Shown here: piece by piece, positions 9,311 to 18,110 of the stretch
Position numbering within the stretch: the stretch's first letter is position 1
How the letters are laid out: the number at the start of each line of letters is the position of its first letter
Assembly (NCBI GenBank): GCA_018969685.1
Contig: JAGWXX010000002.1
Coordinates: 1-64,000, forward strand
Reading direction: 5' to 3'
DNA length: 64,000 nt
From: Acidobacteriota bacterium
GTDB lineage: Bacteria; Actinomycetota; Acidimicrobiia; Acidimicrobiales; Ilumatobacteraceae
Program-made: the position numbers and the translations under genes
Notes under the pieces: model-generated
What the model was told of the DNA's origin: nothing
The model's input: the letters and a program-made list of their open reading frames with translations, nothing else
The model's database searches: none

Positions 9311-10345
9311 TCAGGGCTTCAGCAGGATCTTGCCGACGACGTCGTTGTTCTGCATCTTGTCCTGCGCCGCGCCCGCCTCGGCGAGCGGGAACGACGAGTC
9401 GACGACGACCTGGTAGCCGCCGCGGCAGAACTCCTGCCACGCGGGGGCGAACTCCTCCGGACGGTACGGGTCGCTGCCGAGGAGCTGGATGCCCATGTGG
9501 AACATGAACCCGAGCGAGGGGATCGTCGCGGTGTCGCCCGTCGTGTTGCCGCAATTGACGAGCCGTCCCCGCGGCTTGAGGGAAAACATCGACTGCGCCC
9601 ACAGGGCGGGCCCGACGTGGTCGAACACCATGTCGACGCCCGCACCCCTCGTCTGCGCGCGCGCGAAGCCCGTCACGTCCTCGGTGCGGTTGTTGCACGC
9701 GGCTGCCGCGCCGAGCTCGACCGCGCGACGGCACTTCTCGTCCGTGCCCGCGGTCGCGAGCACGGTCGCCCCGCGCTTCGCCGCGAGCTGGATGGCCGCG
9801 ACGCTCACGCCGCTGCCCGCCGCGTGGATCATGACCGTCTCGCCCGGCTGGAGCCGGCCGACCTCGAAGATCGCGTGCCACGCGGTGAGGTAGCAGGTCG
9901 GGAAGGTGACCGCATCGTCGAACGACATCCCGTCGGGGATCCGGTGCACGTGGGTCGCCGGCGCGACGCAGTACTCCGCATAGCCGCCGGGCACCGTGCC
10001 GCCGATGATGCCGAGCTCTCCGTAGAGGTCGCCCATGCCGGCGTAGCGCGAACCCTCGGCGACGCCCGCCAACGACGGATCGACGACGACCCGGTCCCCT
10101 ACCGACACGCCGGACGCCTTCGACCCCACCTCCACGACCTCGCCGGCGACGTCCATCCCCGCGACGTGCGGGAACGAGAACCCCGGCATCGTGAACCAGC
10201 CGTTGCGCTGCACGATGTCGAGGTGGTTCAGCGCGGTGGCCGCCACCTTGACCACGACGTCGTGCGTGCCCGCCGAAGGATCCGGCAGGTCGCCGTACTG
10301 CAGCACCTCCGGTCCGCCCTGGCGCTCGTAGAACACCGCCTTCAT
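9311..10345 (-). CDS. Zinc-type alcohol dehydrogenase / quinone oxidoreductase
   Basis: MKAVFYERQGGPEVLQYGDLPDP…HVAGMDVAGEVVEVG…VMIHAAGSGVSVAAIQLA. Confidence 0.9.
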   Translation of the reverse strand: MKAVFYERQGGPEVLQYGDLPDPSAGTHDVVVKVAATALNHLDIVQRNGWFTMPGFSFPHVAGMDVAGEVVEVGSKASGVSVGDRVVVDPSLAGVAEGSRYAGMGDLYGELGIIGGTVPGGYAEYCVAPATHVHRIPDGMSFDDAVTFPTCYLTAWHAIFEVGRLQPGETVMIHAAGSGVSVAAIQLAAKRGATVLATAGTDEKCRRAVELGAAAACNNRTEDVTGFARAQTRGAGVDMVFDHVGPALWAQSMFSLKPRGRLVNCGNTTGDTATIPSLGFMFHMGIQLLGSDPYRPEEFAPAWQEFCRGGYQVVVDSSFPLAEAGAAQDKMQNNDVVGKILLKP

Positions 10346-10373
10346 GTGGTCCTCCCCCTGGTTCCGTGGTCCG

Positions 10374-11303
10374 TCACTTCAATCCCCGCACGAACGGCCG
10401 CGCCAGTGCGACGGGCTGGCGGGTGTGCTTCGCGAACAGCAGCATCACCACGATCGTCGCGAGGAACGGCAGCGACGCCAGGAGCTGGCTGTTCAGGCTG
10501 TATCCGAGGATCGTCGGCAGGTTGAGCCGCAGCGCGTCGACGTAGCCGAAGAGCAGGCATCCGGCCACCGCCCCGCGCAGGGTCCATCCGCCGAAGATCA
10601 CGGCCGCGATCGCGATGATGCCCTTGCCGCCGATGTTGCCGCTCTCGAAGCGGCCGACCTGCCCGAACAGGTAGACCGCGCCGCCGATTCCCGAGAGCAG
10701 GCCCGCGTAGAGGATCGCCTGCCGCCGGCGCGCATTGACCCGGATGCCCGAGACGTCGGCCGCCTGCGGATCCTCGCCGACGGCGCGCACCTCGAGGCCC
10801 CAGTTCGTCCGCATCACGAGCCACCACGTCAGCGGCACCAGCGCGTAGATGACGTACATCGGCCAGCGCTGTCCGAACAGCGCCGGCCCGAGCACGGGGA
10901 TGTCGGCGAGCAGGGGGATCGACGTCACGCCGGCGAGGCGCGTGTCGAGGTCGAAGCGCGGCTGGAGGAACGCGGCGAGTCCGAGCAGGAGGATGTTCAG
11001 CGTCAACCCGATGCCGAATTGGTCGGCGGTGAGGTAGTGGCTCAGCCATGCCTGCAGCGCGGCGACGGACACGCCGACCATCCCGCCCACCGCGATGGCG
11101 AGCACGAAGTTGGGCGACGCCGTGAACGCGATGGCCGCGCCGAAGTGCCCGCCGAGCAGCATGGCCTCGACCGAGATGTTGATGGTGCCCGCCCGCTCGG
11201 CGACCCATTCGCCGACGGCGGCGAACGCGAGCACCGCCGCCAGGCGGAAGGTGCTCTCGTAGAGCGGTCCGTCGGTGAGCACGTTCCCGAGGAAACCCAG
11301 CAC
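10374..11303 (-). CDS. ABC transporter permease (BMP/nucleoside-type)
   Basis: AVLAFAAVGEWVAERAGTINISVEAMLLGGHFGA; GTG start. Confidence 0.88.
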   Translation of the reverse strand: MLGFLGNVLTDGPLYESTFRLAAVLAFAAVGEWVAERAGTINISVEAMLLGGHFGAAIAFTASPNFVLAIAVGGMVGVSVAALQAWLSHYLTADQFGIGLTLNILLLGLAAFLQPRFDLDTRLAGVTSIPLLADIPVLGPALFGQRWPMYVIYALVPLTWWLVMRTNWGLEVRAVGEDPQAADVSGIRVNARRRQAILYAGLLSGIGGAVYLFGQVGRFESGNIGGKGIIAIAAVIFGGWTLRGAVAGCLLFGYVDALRLNLPTILGYSLNSQLLASLPFLATIVVMLLFAKHTRQPVALARPFVRGLK

Positions 11304-11305
11304 GG

Positions 11306-12421
11306 TCAGGTCCTCTCCGTCAGGCTGGCCAGCGCGCGCCGCTTGCGGCGGAGGTCGCTGATGGCCGGCGGGATGAACAGGGCGACCACGAGCAGCGCGC
11401 GGACCACGTCGACGAGCACCGCCTCGATGCCGGCCACCGACAGGAACGTGGAGCCGCTGCGGAGCGCCGCGAACACGACCGCCACCGGCACCGCGAGGAG
11501 CGGGCTGTTGCGCGCGACCAGCGCGACGAGCAGTCCGTCCCACCCGACGCTCGACGAGAAGCCCGACGAGAACTTGTACTGCGACTCGCCGCCCGCGAGC
11601 ATCATCGCCCCCGCCATGCCGGCCGTCGCCCCCGACACGAGGATCGCCGACATGCCGTAGCGGACGTCGGAGACGCCGGCGCGCTGCGCGGTCCGGGGGT
11701 TGAGCCCGAGCACCTTCAGGCGGAAGCCCCACGTGGTGCGCGACAGGAGCCAGCCGAAGCCGAGCGCCATCGCGAGGGCGACGGGCACCGACAGGGGGAA
11801 GCGGTTGCCGAAGACCTCGATGATCCCGAGCCGCGAACCCGGTGCGACCTCTGCGCTCTGCAGGAGCCGGTTCGGCTCGCCCGGCACCACGTTCAGCAGC
11901 AGCTCGCCCCGGGTGAGCGTGAACGCCGCCATCTGCGACGAGAGGTAGACGAGCAGCAGCGTCGACAGCACGATCGGGATGCGGCGCCAGTACCAGAGGG
12001 CGCCTGCGAGGCCGGCCCAGAGCGCGCCTGCCGCGGCACCGAGCGCGATGCCGAGCACGAGCATGAGCGGATTGCCGGGCTGCACGAGGGTGAGGATGAA
12101 CGCCCCGCCCATCGCCCCGACGAGCAGCTGGCCCTCCTGGCCGATGTTGATGATGCCGGCCTTCGTCGCCACCACGCTGCCCACTGCGACGACCAGCAGC
12201 GGGGCGGTGCGCCGCAGCGTCTCGCCCCAGCGCCCTGGGTTCTGGAACGCGCCGTCGACCAGCGCGTTCACCGCGCGGGTCCACGACGACCCGTTGACCT
12301 CGATCAGCAGCAGCGACACCAGCAGCGCGCCCACGAGGCACGCGACGTAGAGCAGCGCGAGCTCGCGCTGGTCGCGGCCGAGCCGCAGGCGGCCGATCGC
12401 CGATCGCAGCACCACCCTCAC
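11306..12421 (-). CDS. ABC transporter permease (BMP/nucleoside-type)
   Basis: RRTAPLLVVAVGSVVATKAGIINIGQEGQLLVGAMGGAF; GTG start overlaps ATPase stop (GTGA). Confidence 0.88.
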   Translation of the reverse strand: MRVVLRSAIGRLRLGRDQRELALLYVACLVGALLVSLLLIEVNGSSWTRAVNALVDGAFQNPGRWGETLRRTAPLLVVAVGSVVATKAGIINIGQEGQLLVGAMGGAFILTLVQPGNPLMLVLGIALGAAAGALWAGLAGALWYWRRIPIVLSTLLLVYLSSQMAAFTLTRGELLLNVVPGEPNRLLQSAEVAPGSRLGIIEVFGNRFPLSVPVALAMALGFGWLLSRTTWGFRLKVLGLNPRTAQRAGVSDVRYGMSAILVSGATAGMAGAMMLAGGESQYKFSSGFSSSVGWDGLLVALVARNSPLLAVPVAVVFAALRSGSTFLSVAGIEAVLVDVVRALLVVALFIPPAISDLRRKRRALASLTERT

Positions 12422-13977
12422 GCCGCGCCGCCGATCAGCATGCCGAGGCGCGCCATGTCGACCGCCTCGTTGGGCATCTCGCCCACGATCGCGCCCTTGT
12501 AGATGACGACGATCCGGTCGGCGAGATGGAGGATCTCGTCCAGCTCGCTCGAGATCAGCAGCACGCCGACGCCGTCGGCGGCGGCCTCGCGCAGCCGGTC
12601 GCCCATGTATTCGATCGCGCTCACGTCGAGCCCGCGGGTGGGTTGCGCGGCCACGAGCACCTTCGGCCGCACCGACAGCTCCCGCGCCAGCACGACGCGC
12701 TGCTGGTTGCCGCCGGACAGCGTCCACATCGGCACGTCGGGGGACGGACAGGACACGCCGAACTGCGCGATCAGCCGCTCGGCGGACTCGCGCATGGCGG
12801 GGAGGTCGAGCGCACCGCGGCTCGACACCCTGTCGAGCGACGTCAGCGCGAGGTTCTCCGCGACCGTCATGTCGAGCACGCATCCGGAATCGTGCCGGTC
12901 CTCGGGCACCACGCCGATCCCGGCAGCCGCCATCGCACCGGCGCGCCCCGTGTCGACGGCCGCACCCCCGACCTCGACCGTCCCCGACGTCACCCTGCGG
13001 AGGCTCGACAGCACGTCGGCCAGCACGCGCTGGCCGTTGCCCTCCGCCCCCGCGACGCCGACGATCTCCCCCGCGCGCACCGTCAACGAGAGCCCGTCGA
13101 GCTCGGTGCCGCCGCGGCGGCTCCTCACGGTCACGCCGGACAGCCGAAGCGCCACGTCGCCGTCCGTGCCGGCGCCGCTGCGCATGTGGTGGGCGTCGCT
13201 CGTGCGCAGCCGCACGTCCCGACCCACCATCGCGCGCGCCAGCTCGTCGGGCGAGGTGCCGGACGTCGGCATCTCCGCCACGACGCGTCCGTCGCGCATG
13301 ATCACCACGTCGTCCGTGGCCTTCAAGACCTCCTCGAGCCGGTGGCTCACCAGCGCCACCGTGCCGCCCTCGTCGCGCACCACCTGGCGCAGCACGCCGA
13401 ACAGCTGCTCGCTCTCCTCCATCGTCAGCACCGACGTCGGCTCGTCGAAGATGAGCACGCGCGGGTTGCGGCGGAGGCACTTGACGATCTCGACGCGCTG
13501 GCGCTGGCCCGCGGTCAGGGTTCCGACGCGAGCGTCCGGATCGATGCCCAGCCCGTACCTCCCGCCGATCTCGGCGACGAGCGCGCGCGCCCTGTCCGCG
13601 TCGAGGCGGCTGCTGCGGTCGCCGAGCACGACGTTCTCCCACACCGTCAGCGCGTCGACGAGGCTGAAGTGCTGGTGGACCATGCCGATGCCGAGGTCGG
13701 CGGCCTGCTGCGGGCTCGTCACCTGCACCCGCTCGCCCGCGAGGTGGATCTCCCCCGAATCGGGCGTCACCAGCCCGATCAGGATCTTCATCAGCGTCGA
13801 TTTTCCGGCGCCGTTCTGGCCGAGGATCCCGTGGATCCGTCCGGCTTGGAGCACCATCGACACGTCGTCGCAGGCGCGCAGCGCGCCGTACGACTTCGTG
13901 ATCGACCTGATGGCGACGGCCGGTGAGGGGGCTTTCGCCCCCCCACCAACCACCACCGTGACGTCAGGTTGCGTCAC
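12418..13977 (-). CDS. ABC transporter, fused double ATP-binding protein (BMP/sugar-type)
   Basis: GQNGAGKSTLMKIL, LTAGQRQRVEIVKCL, second LSGGNQQRVVLARELS. Confidence 0.92.
   Translation of the reverse strand: MTQPDVTVVVGGGAKAPSPAVAIRSITKSYGALRACDDVSMVLQAGRIHGILGQNGAGKSTLMKILIGLVTPDSGEIHLAGERVQVTSPQQAADLGIGMVHQHFSLVDALTVWENVVLGDRSSRLDADRARALVAEIGGRYGLGIDPDARVGTLTAGQRQRVEIVKCLRRNPRVLIFDEPTSVLTMEESEQLFGVLRQVVRDEGGTVALVSHRLEEVLKATDDVVIMRDGRVVAEMPTSGTSPDELARAMVGRDVRLRTSDAHHMRSGAGTDGDVALRLSGVTVRSRRGGTELDGLSLTVRAGEIVGVAGAEGNGQRVLADVLSSLRRVTSGTVEVGGAAVDTGRAGAMAAAGIGVVPEDRHDSGCVLDMTVAENLALTSLDRVSSRGALDLPAMRESAERLIAQFGVSCPSPDVPMWTLSGGNQQRVVLARELSVRPKVLVAAQPTRGLDVSAIEYMGDRLREAAADGVGVLLISSELDEILHLADRIVVIYKGAIVGEMPNEAVDMARLGMLIGGAA
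13927..13942 (-). promoter_or_regulatory. GC hairpin with GAAA tetraloop at SBP/ATPase junction
   Basis: Minus strand GGGGGC-GAAA-GCCCCC, about 40 nt after SBP stop and inside the first codons of the ATPase. Confidence 0.5.
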
Positions 13978-13980
13978 TGA

Positions 13981-15108
13981 TCAGCCTGCGTAGGCCTTGC
14001 CCTTGATCTCGCCAAAGGCCGCGGCGAACTCGCCGGCCTGGATCTTGGCGTAGACCTCCTGCATCGCGGCGTCCTGCTCGGGCGTCGGGCTGCAGATGAA
14101 GGCGCCGGGCGAGCCGTTCGGGCCGACGTTGTCGCCGGGGCGGAACGTGAGCTTCTCGCCCTCCTTGAACGTGCCCTCGACGATCCGCTTCATGGCCTCG
14201 ACGATGTAGTCGCCGCCGTCGAACCGGACCTCGATCTGGTACGCCAGGTCGGTGCGCTCGCACCCGTCGGCCTTGCCCGCGGTCATCGTGATGATGCCAT
14301 CGGTGTTGGCCAGCTGGACGATCGCCTCGTGTGCGCCGTCGAGGTACGGGTTGACCGCGCCGAGACCCGCCGCCTTGGCCGCGTTGTACGCCTCGGTGGC
14401 GCCGGCCGTGTTGGCGAAGTCGTACGGGTATGCGCCCGTCGGGACGTAGCTGAACGTCGCCTCGGGCAGCGCGTCCTTCAGTCCGAGCTCGTAGGCCAGG
14501 TAGGCCTCCTTCTCGAACGGCAGGTCGCAGCAGCCGAGGAAGACGACCGACTTGTTCTCCGAGTCGGCGAGCAGGAGACCGGTCGCATAACCGGCGGTGT
14601 AGCTGATCTCCGAGGAGTCGTCGAGCGTCTGCGCGAGGCCCGGGATGTCCTTGCCGTATCCGGCGCCGCAGTTGCAGTACCAGAAGATGTCGGCGTACGT
14701 CTCGGTCAGCGTCTCGAGCGGACCGGCGATCTCGCTGGCCGCCACCACGATGACGTCGGCACCCTGCTGGGCGATCGCCTCGAGCTTCTCGGCGGACTGC
14801 TCCGCCTCGATCTTGTCGACGACGATCGGCTCGGGCTGCCCGTACTGCGCCGCGACGGCCTTCACGCCGTCCACGGTCGCCTGCACGTAGGCCCCGTCGT
14901 TCGCCGGACCGGCCGCGGCGACGGCAAACTGGATGACGCCGTCACCGTTCGCGTCGAGCGCGAGGAGGCCCGCCGGAACGGTCTCCTCGGTCGCCGCTTC
15001 GGTGGTCTCGGTGGCCTCGTCCGTGGCGCCATCGTCGCCACCGCACGCGGCCGCGACGAGGGCGAGCACGGCTGCCGCCGCGAACCCCCTGATCATGGAT
15101 TGCTTCAC
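13981..15108 (-). CDS. BMP-family ABC transporter substrate-binding lipoprotein
   Basis: Lipobox LVAAAC; BMP-family-like periplasmic fold, next to cognate ATPase and permeases. Confidence 0.87.
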   Translation of the reverse strand: MKQSMIRGFAAAAVLALVAAACGGDDGATDEATETTEAATEETVPAGLLALDANGDGVIQFAVAAAGPANDGAYVQATVDGVKAVAAQYGQPEPIVVDKIEAEQSAEKLEAIAQQGADVIVVAASEIAGPLETLTETYADIFWYCNCGAGYGKDIPGLAQTLDDSSEISYTAGYATGLLLADSENKSVVFLGCCDLPFEKEAYLAYELGLKDALPEATFSYVPTGAYPYDFANTAGATEAYNAAKAAGLGAVNPYLDGAHEAIVQLANTDGIITMTAGKADGCERTDLAYQIEVRFDGGDYIVEAMKRIVEGTFKEGEKLTFRPGDNVGPNGSPGAFICSPTPEQDAAMQEVYAKIQAGEFAAAFGEIKGKAYAG

Positions 15109-15213
15109 GTTTCCCCCTTCGTTGGAATCGCTGTGGTTGTCACGCCGTGCGTCCGGACGTTCCGGTCCCTGTGGACCCTCCCGACCGTTGCACGCCGTGG
15201 TTCCGTTGTCGCG

Positions 15214-15375
15214 TCACCCCCTGAGGACTGCCACGACATCGGCCTTGTAGCGGTAGGCGGTCGAGAGCGGCTCGCCTCCCGCGAGCGCCTCCTCCACCCG
15301 AGCCTCCGCGGCGGCGTACCGCGCGGAGTCCGCGAGATTCTTCCCGTCATGTCCGGATGCGCAGGTCATCGTCAT
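15214..15375 (-). CDS. Small 53-aa hypothetical protein coupled to Rieske oxygenase
   Basis: ATG overlaps Rieske TGA (ATGA, 15372-15375); MTMTCASGHDGKNLADSARYAAAEARVEEALAGGEPLSTAYRYKADVVAVLRG. Confidence 0.5.
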   Translation of the reverse strand: MTMTCASGHDGKNLADSARYAAAEARVEEALAGGEPLSTAYRYKADVVAVLRG

Positions 15376-16565
15376 CCGGCCTCTGACACCACCTGCACGC
15401 GACGACCCGGCCAGTGGCTGGCGTAGCGCTGCACGAGCCAGCGGTTGAACTGGACGTGGCTCTCCTCCTGCCAGGAGTACCGGCCGCGCGCCGCGAAGCG
15501 CGACTTCATGCCGCGCTGCACCTTGGTCGTCGCGTCCTGGTCCTGCTTCACGAACACCTGCACGCCCGCGTCGCTCATCTGGAAGAGGTGCTCGAACATC
15601 GGGTGCTCGAGCGCGGACGGGTGGAAGAGGTAGCCGATCTCGACGTCGATCGTGTCCGGCGTCTTCGGCCGGACGATGAAGAAGAACGCCTGGTCCGGCG
15701 CGGTGCCGAAGCAGAGGCTCGGCGGCATCAGCGCGAACGTCGAGCGCCAGCGCTCCTCCTCCGTGAGCTTCGGGAACACCGGCATCAGGGCCTTGGTCGT
15801 GGCGTTGAAGCCGCCGTCGATGTGCGTGTAGCCGTTGGTGCGGAACATCACGTTCGACGCGTCGTCCCACGGCACCGGGAACGCCGCCAGGTTGCTCGGG
15901 CAGAAGTCCTGGATGGTGTGGTGGAGGCGGTTGGCGTGGTAGCCGTCGTTGAAGTTCTCCATCATGACCTTCCAGTTCCACGGAAGGTCGGTGAGGGTGA
16001 AGGTGCCGGGGCACACCGTGTTCTCGAGGTCGTAGTTGGCGAGGAACGGCTCGTAGCGGGACATGGTCGGCGCGAACGGCGCCGCGTCGCGGTCGAAGTT
16101 GACCATGATGAACCCCTGCCACAGCTCGACCTTCAGGTTCGGCAACCCGTAGTCCTTCTTCTCGAAGCCCTCCGTGCGCTCCATCGCAGGCGCGCCGAGC
16201 AGGCGCCCGTCGAGTCCGTACGACCAGTGGTGGTACGGGCAGGTGAAGGTGCCGCAGTTGCCCTTGTCGTCGCAGATCTGCATGCCGCGGTGCTGGCAGA
16301 TCGAGGAGAACACGCGCACCTGCGAGTCCTTCCCGCGGGCCACGATCACCTGCTCGTCGTTGACCACGGTCGTGAAGTAGTCGCCGTTGTCGGGGATCGT
16401 GCTCGCGCGGCCGACGCAGAGCCACTCGTGGCTGAACAGCGTGCGGCGCTCGAAGTCGAGGAACTCCTGCGTCGTGTAGCACTCCGTCGGCAGGGTCTTC
16501 GCCCTCGCGACGTCCTGCGTCGACTCGGACATCGACGCGAGCAGGTCCGGCGTGAAGATGGTCAT
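15372..16565 (-). CDS. Rieske aromatic ring-hydroxylating dioxygenase, alpha subunit
   Basis: CQHRGMQIC…CPYHHWSYGLDG; WKVMMENFNDGYHANRLHH iron site. Confidence 0.92.
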   Translation of the reverse strand: MTIFTPDLLASMSESTQDVARAKTLPTECYTTQEFLDFERRTLFSHEWLCVGRASTIPDNGDYFTTVVNDEQVIVARGKDSQVRVFSSICQHRGMQICDDKGNCGTFTCPYHHWSYGLDGRLLGAPAMERTEGFEKKDYGLPNLKVELWQGFIMVNFDRDAAPFAPTMSRYEPFLANYDLENTVCPGTFTLTDLPWNWKVMMENFNDGYHANRLHHTIQDFCPSNLAAFPVPWDDASNVMFRTNGYTHIDGGFNATTKALMPVFPKLTEEERWRSTFALMPPSLCFGTAPDQAFFFIVRPKTPDTIDVEIGYLFHPSALEHPMFEHLFQMSDAGVQVFVKQDQDATTKVQRGMKSRFAARGRYSWQEESHVQFNRWLVQRYASHWPGRRVQVVSEAG

Positions 16566-18103
16566 GATGCTCCCTCCATGGCGCGTGGCCGATCGTGTTC
16601 CTTCAGCATGAACTTGCGGATCTTGCCGACGCTGGTCCGCGGCAGCTCGTCGACGAACGTGATGTCGCGCGGCAGCTTCGCCCGGCTCAGGCGCTGCGCG
16701 CACCAGTCGTGCAGCTCGCCGACCGTCGGCGGCGCCGCGGGGTCGCGGGCGACCACGAAGGCGACGGGAACCTCGTCGCGCACCGGATCGGGCCTGCCGA
16801 CGACCGCGGCCTCGAGCAGGCCCGGGTGACCCGACAGCACCTGCTCGACCTCGACGATCGACACGTTCTCCCCCGACACCTTGAGGACGTCGGCGCGGCG
16901 GCCGTCGAACCAGTGCCGTCCCGCGGGGTCGCGCACCGCGCGGTCGCCGGTGAGGAACCAGTCGCCACGGAAGCTGCGTGCGGTGGTGTCGGGATCGTCG
17001 AGGTAGCCGTCGAAGAGCGTGATCCCCGGCACCCCCCGCACGACGATCTCGCCGACCTCGCCGTCCGACGACCTGACGCCGCCCGGGCCCTGCAGGTCGA
17101 CCTCGCAGGCCGGCGAGACGTACCCCATGCAGTCCGCGACCGGCGCCGCCTTCGAGTCCGTCAGCACCGCCGGGATCGTCTCCGTCATGCCGTAGAGCTG
17201 GCGCGGGCGGCACCCCACCAGCGCGGCGAACTCCTCGTACTGGCCGTCGGCGAGGTTCATCGCGTACCAGCAGTGCTGCAGCGCGAGACCGGGGACGGGC
17301 GTCGCGCCCCTGGCGAGGATCATGCGGATCGGCGCGGCGAAGAGGCTGGCGTGGGTCGCGCCGTGGCGCAGCGCCTGCCCGAGGAACCGGCTCGCCGAGA
17401 ACGTGTGCATCAACGCGACGGACGCGCCCACCGCGATGGCGCTGGCGAAGCTGTAGTACTGCGCATTGGCGTGGAAGAGGGGCAGCACGACGATCTGCCG
17501 GTGCTCCTCGCGCAGCTCGGACGCGGCCGCCATCACCTGGCCGGCGAACGAGTAGTTGGCCTGCGTCACCACGACGCCCTTCGGGCGCCCGGTCGTCCCG
17601 GACGTGAACATCACCGCCGCACGGTCGCGCGGTGCGACCCCGGGCCACGCCGCATGCCGGTCGGCGCCGAACACCTCGAGTGTGCAGTCGTCCTCGTCGA
17701 CCTCGATGACGGGCATTGCGCCCGACGCGCCGCGGTAGTCGTCGCGACGGTGGACGGAGCAGATGCCGACCTTCGCGCCGGTGCGCGAGAGGTGCTCGAC
17801 GAGCTCCTGGGTGCGCGACATCGGGTCCGACGGCACGATCCACGCGCCGAGCCGGACGGCTGCGATCCACGCGGCGACGAACGCGGGGGAGTTCGTCAGC
17901 GCGAGGCTGACGCTGTCGCCCGCACGCACGCCGTTGCGCACCAGTGCCGCGGCGCACCTGCCGACGAGGTCGTCGAACTCGCCGTACGTCCACGAGGCCG
18001 TGGAGCCGTCGGAGCGCTCGAACACGAGGAAGGGCGCACCGGCGCGTCGTGCGACCGCGCGGTCCCACAACGATGCGAATGCGACGCCCCCCACGTCGAT
18101 CAC
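16562..18103 (-). CDS. AMP-dependent acyl-CoA synthetase/ligase
   Basis: AVMFTSGTTGRPKGVVVTQ…GDWFLTGDRAVRDPAGRHWFDGRRADVLKVSGENVS…PRTSVGKIRK; GTG start. Confidence 0.92.
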   Translation of the reverse strand: MIDVGGVAFASLWDRAVARRAGAPFLVFERSDGSTASWTYGEFDDLVGRCAAALVRNGVRAGDSVSLALTNSPAFVAAWIAAVRLGAWIVPSDPMSRTQELVEHLSRTGAKVGICSVHRRDDYRGASGAMPVIEVDEDDCTLEVFGADRHAAWPGVAPRDRAAVMFTSGTTGRPKGVVVTQANYSFAGQVMAAASELREEHRQIVVLPLFHANAQYYSFASAIAVGASVALMHTFSASRFLGQALRHGATHASLFAAPIRMILARGATPVPGLALQHCWYAMNLADGQYEEFAALVGCRPRQLYGMTETIPAVLTDSKAAPVADCMGYVSPACEVDLQGPGGVRSSDGEVGEIVVRGVPGITLFDGYLDDPDTTARSFRGDWFLTGDRAVRDPAGRHWFDGRRADVLKVSGENVSIVEVEQVLSGHPGLLEAAVVGRPDPVRDEVPVAFVVARDPAAPPTVGELHDWCAQRLSRAKLPRDITFVDELPRTSVGKIRKFMLKEHDRPRAMEGAS

Positions 18104-18110
18104 GTCGGAC

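Noticed and set aside
15141-15199. Repeated CACGCCGTG and GGTCC/GGACC inverted repeats upstream of BMP SBP
   Set aside because: Short GC-rich words; no matching copies seen elsewhere and no cognate regulator
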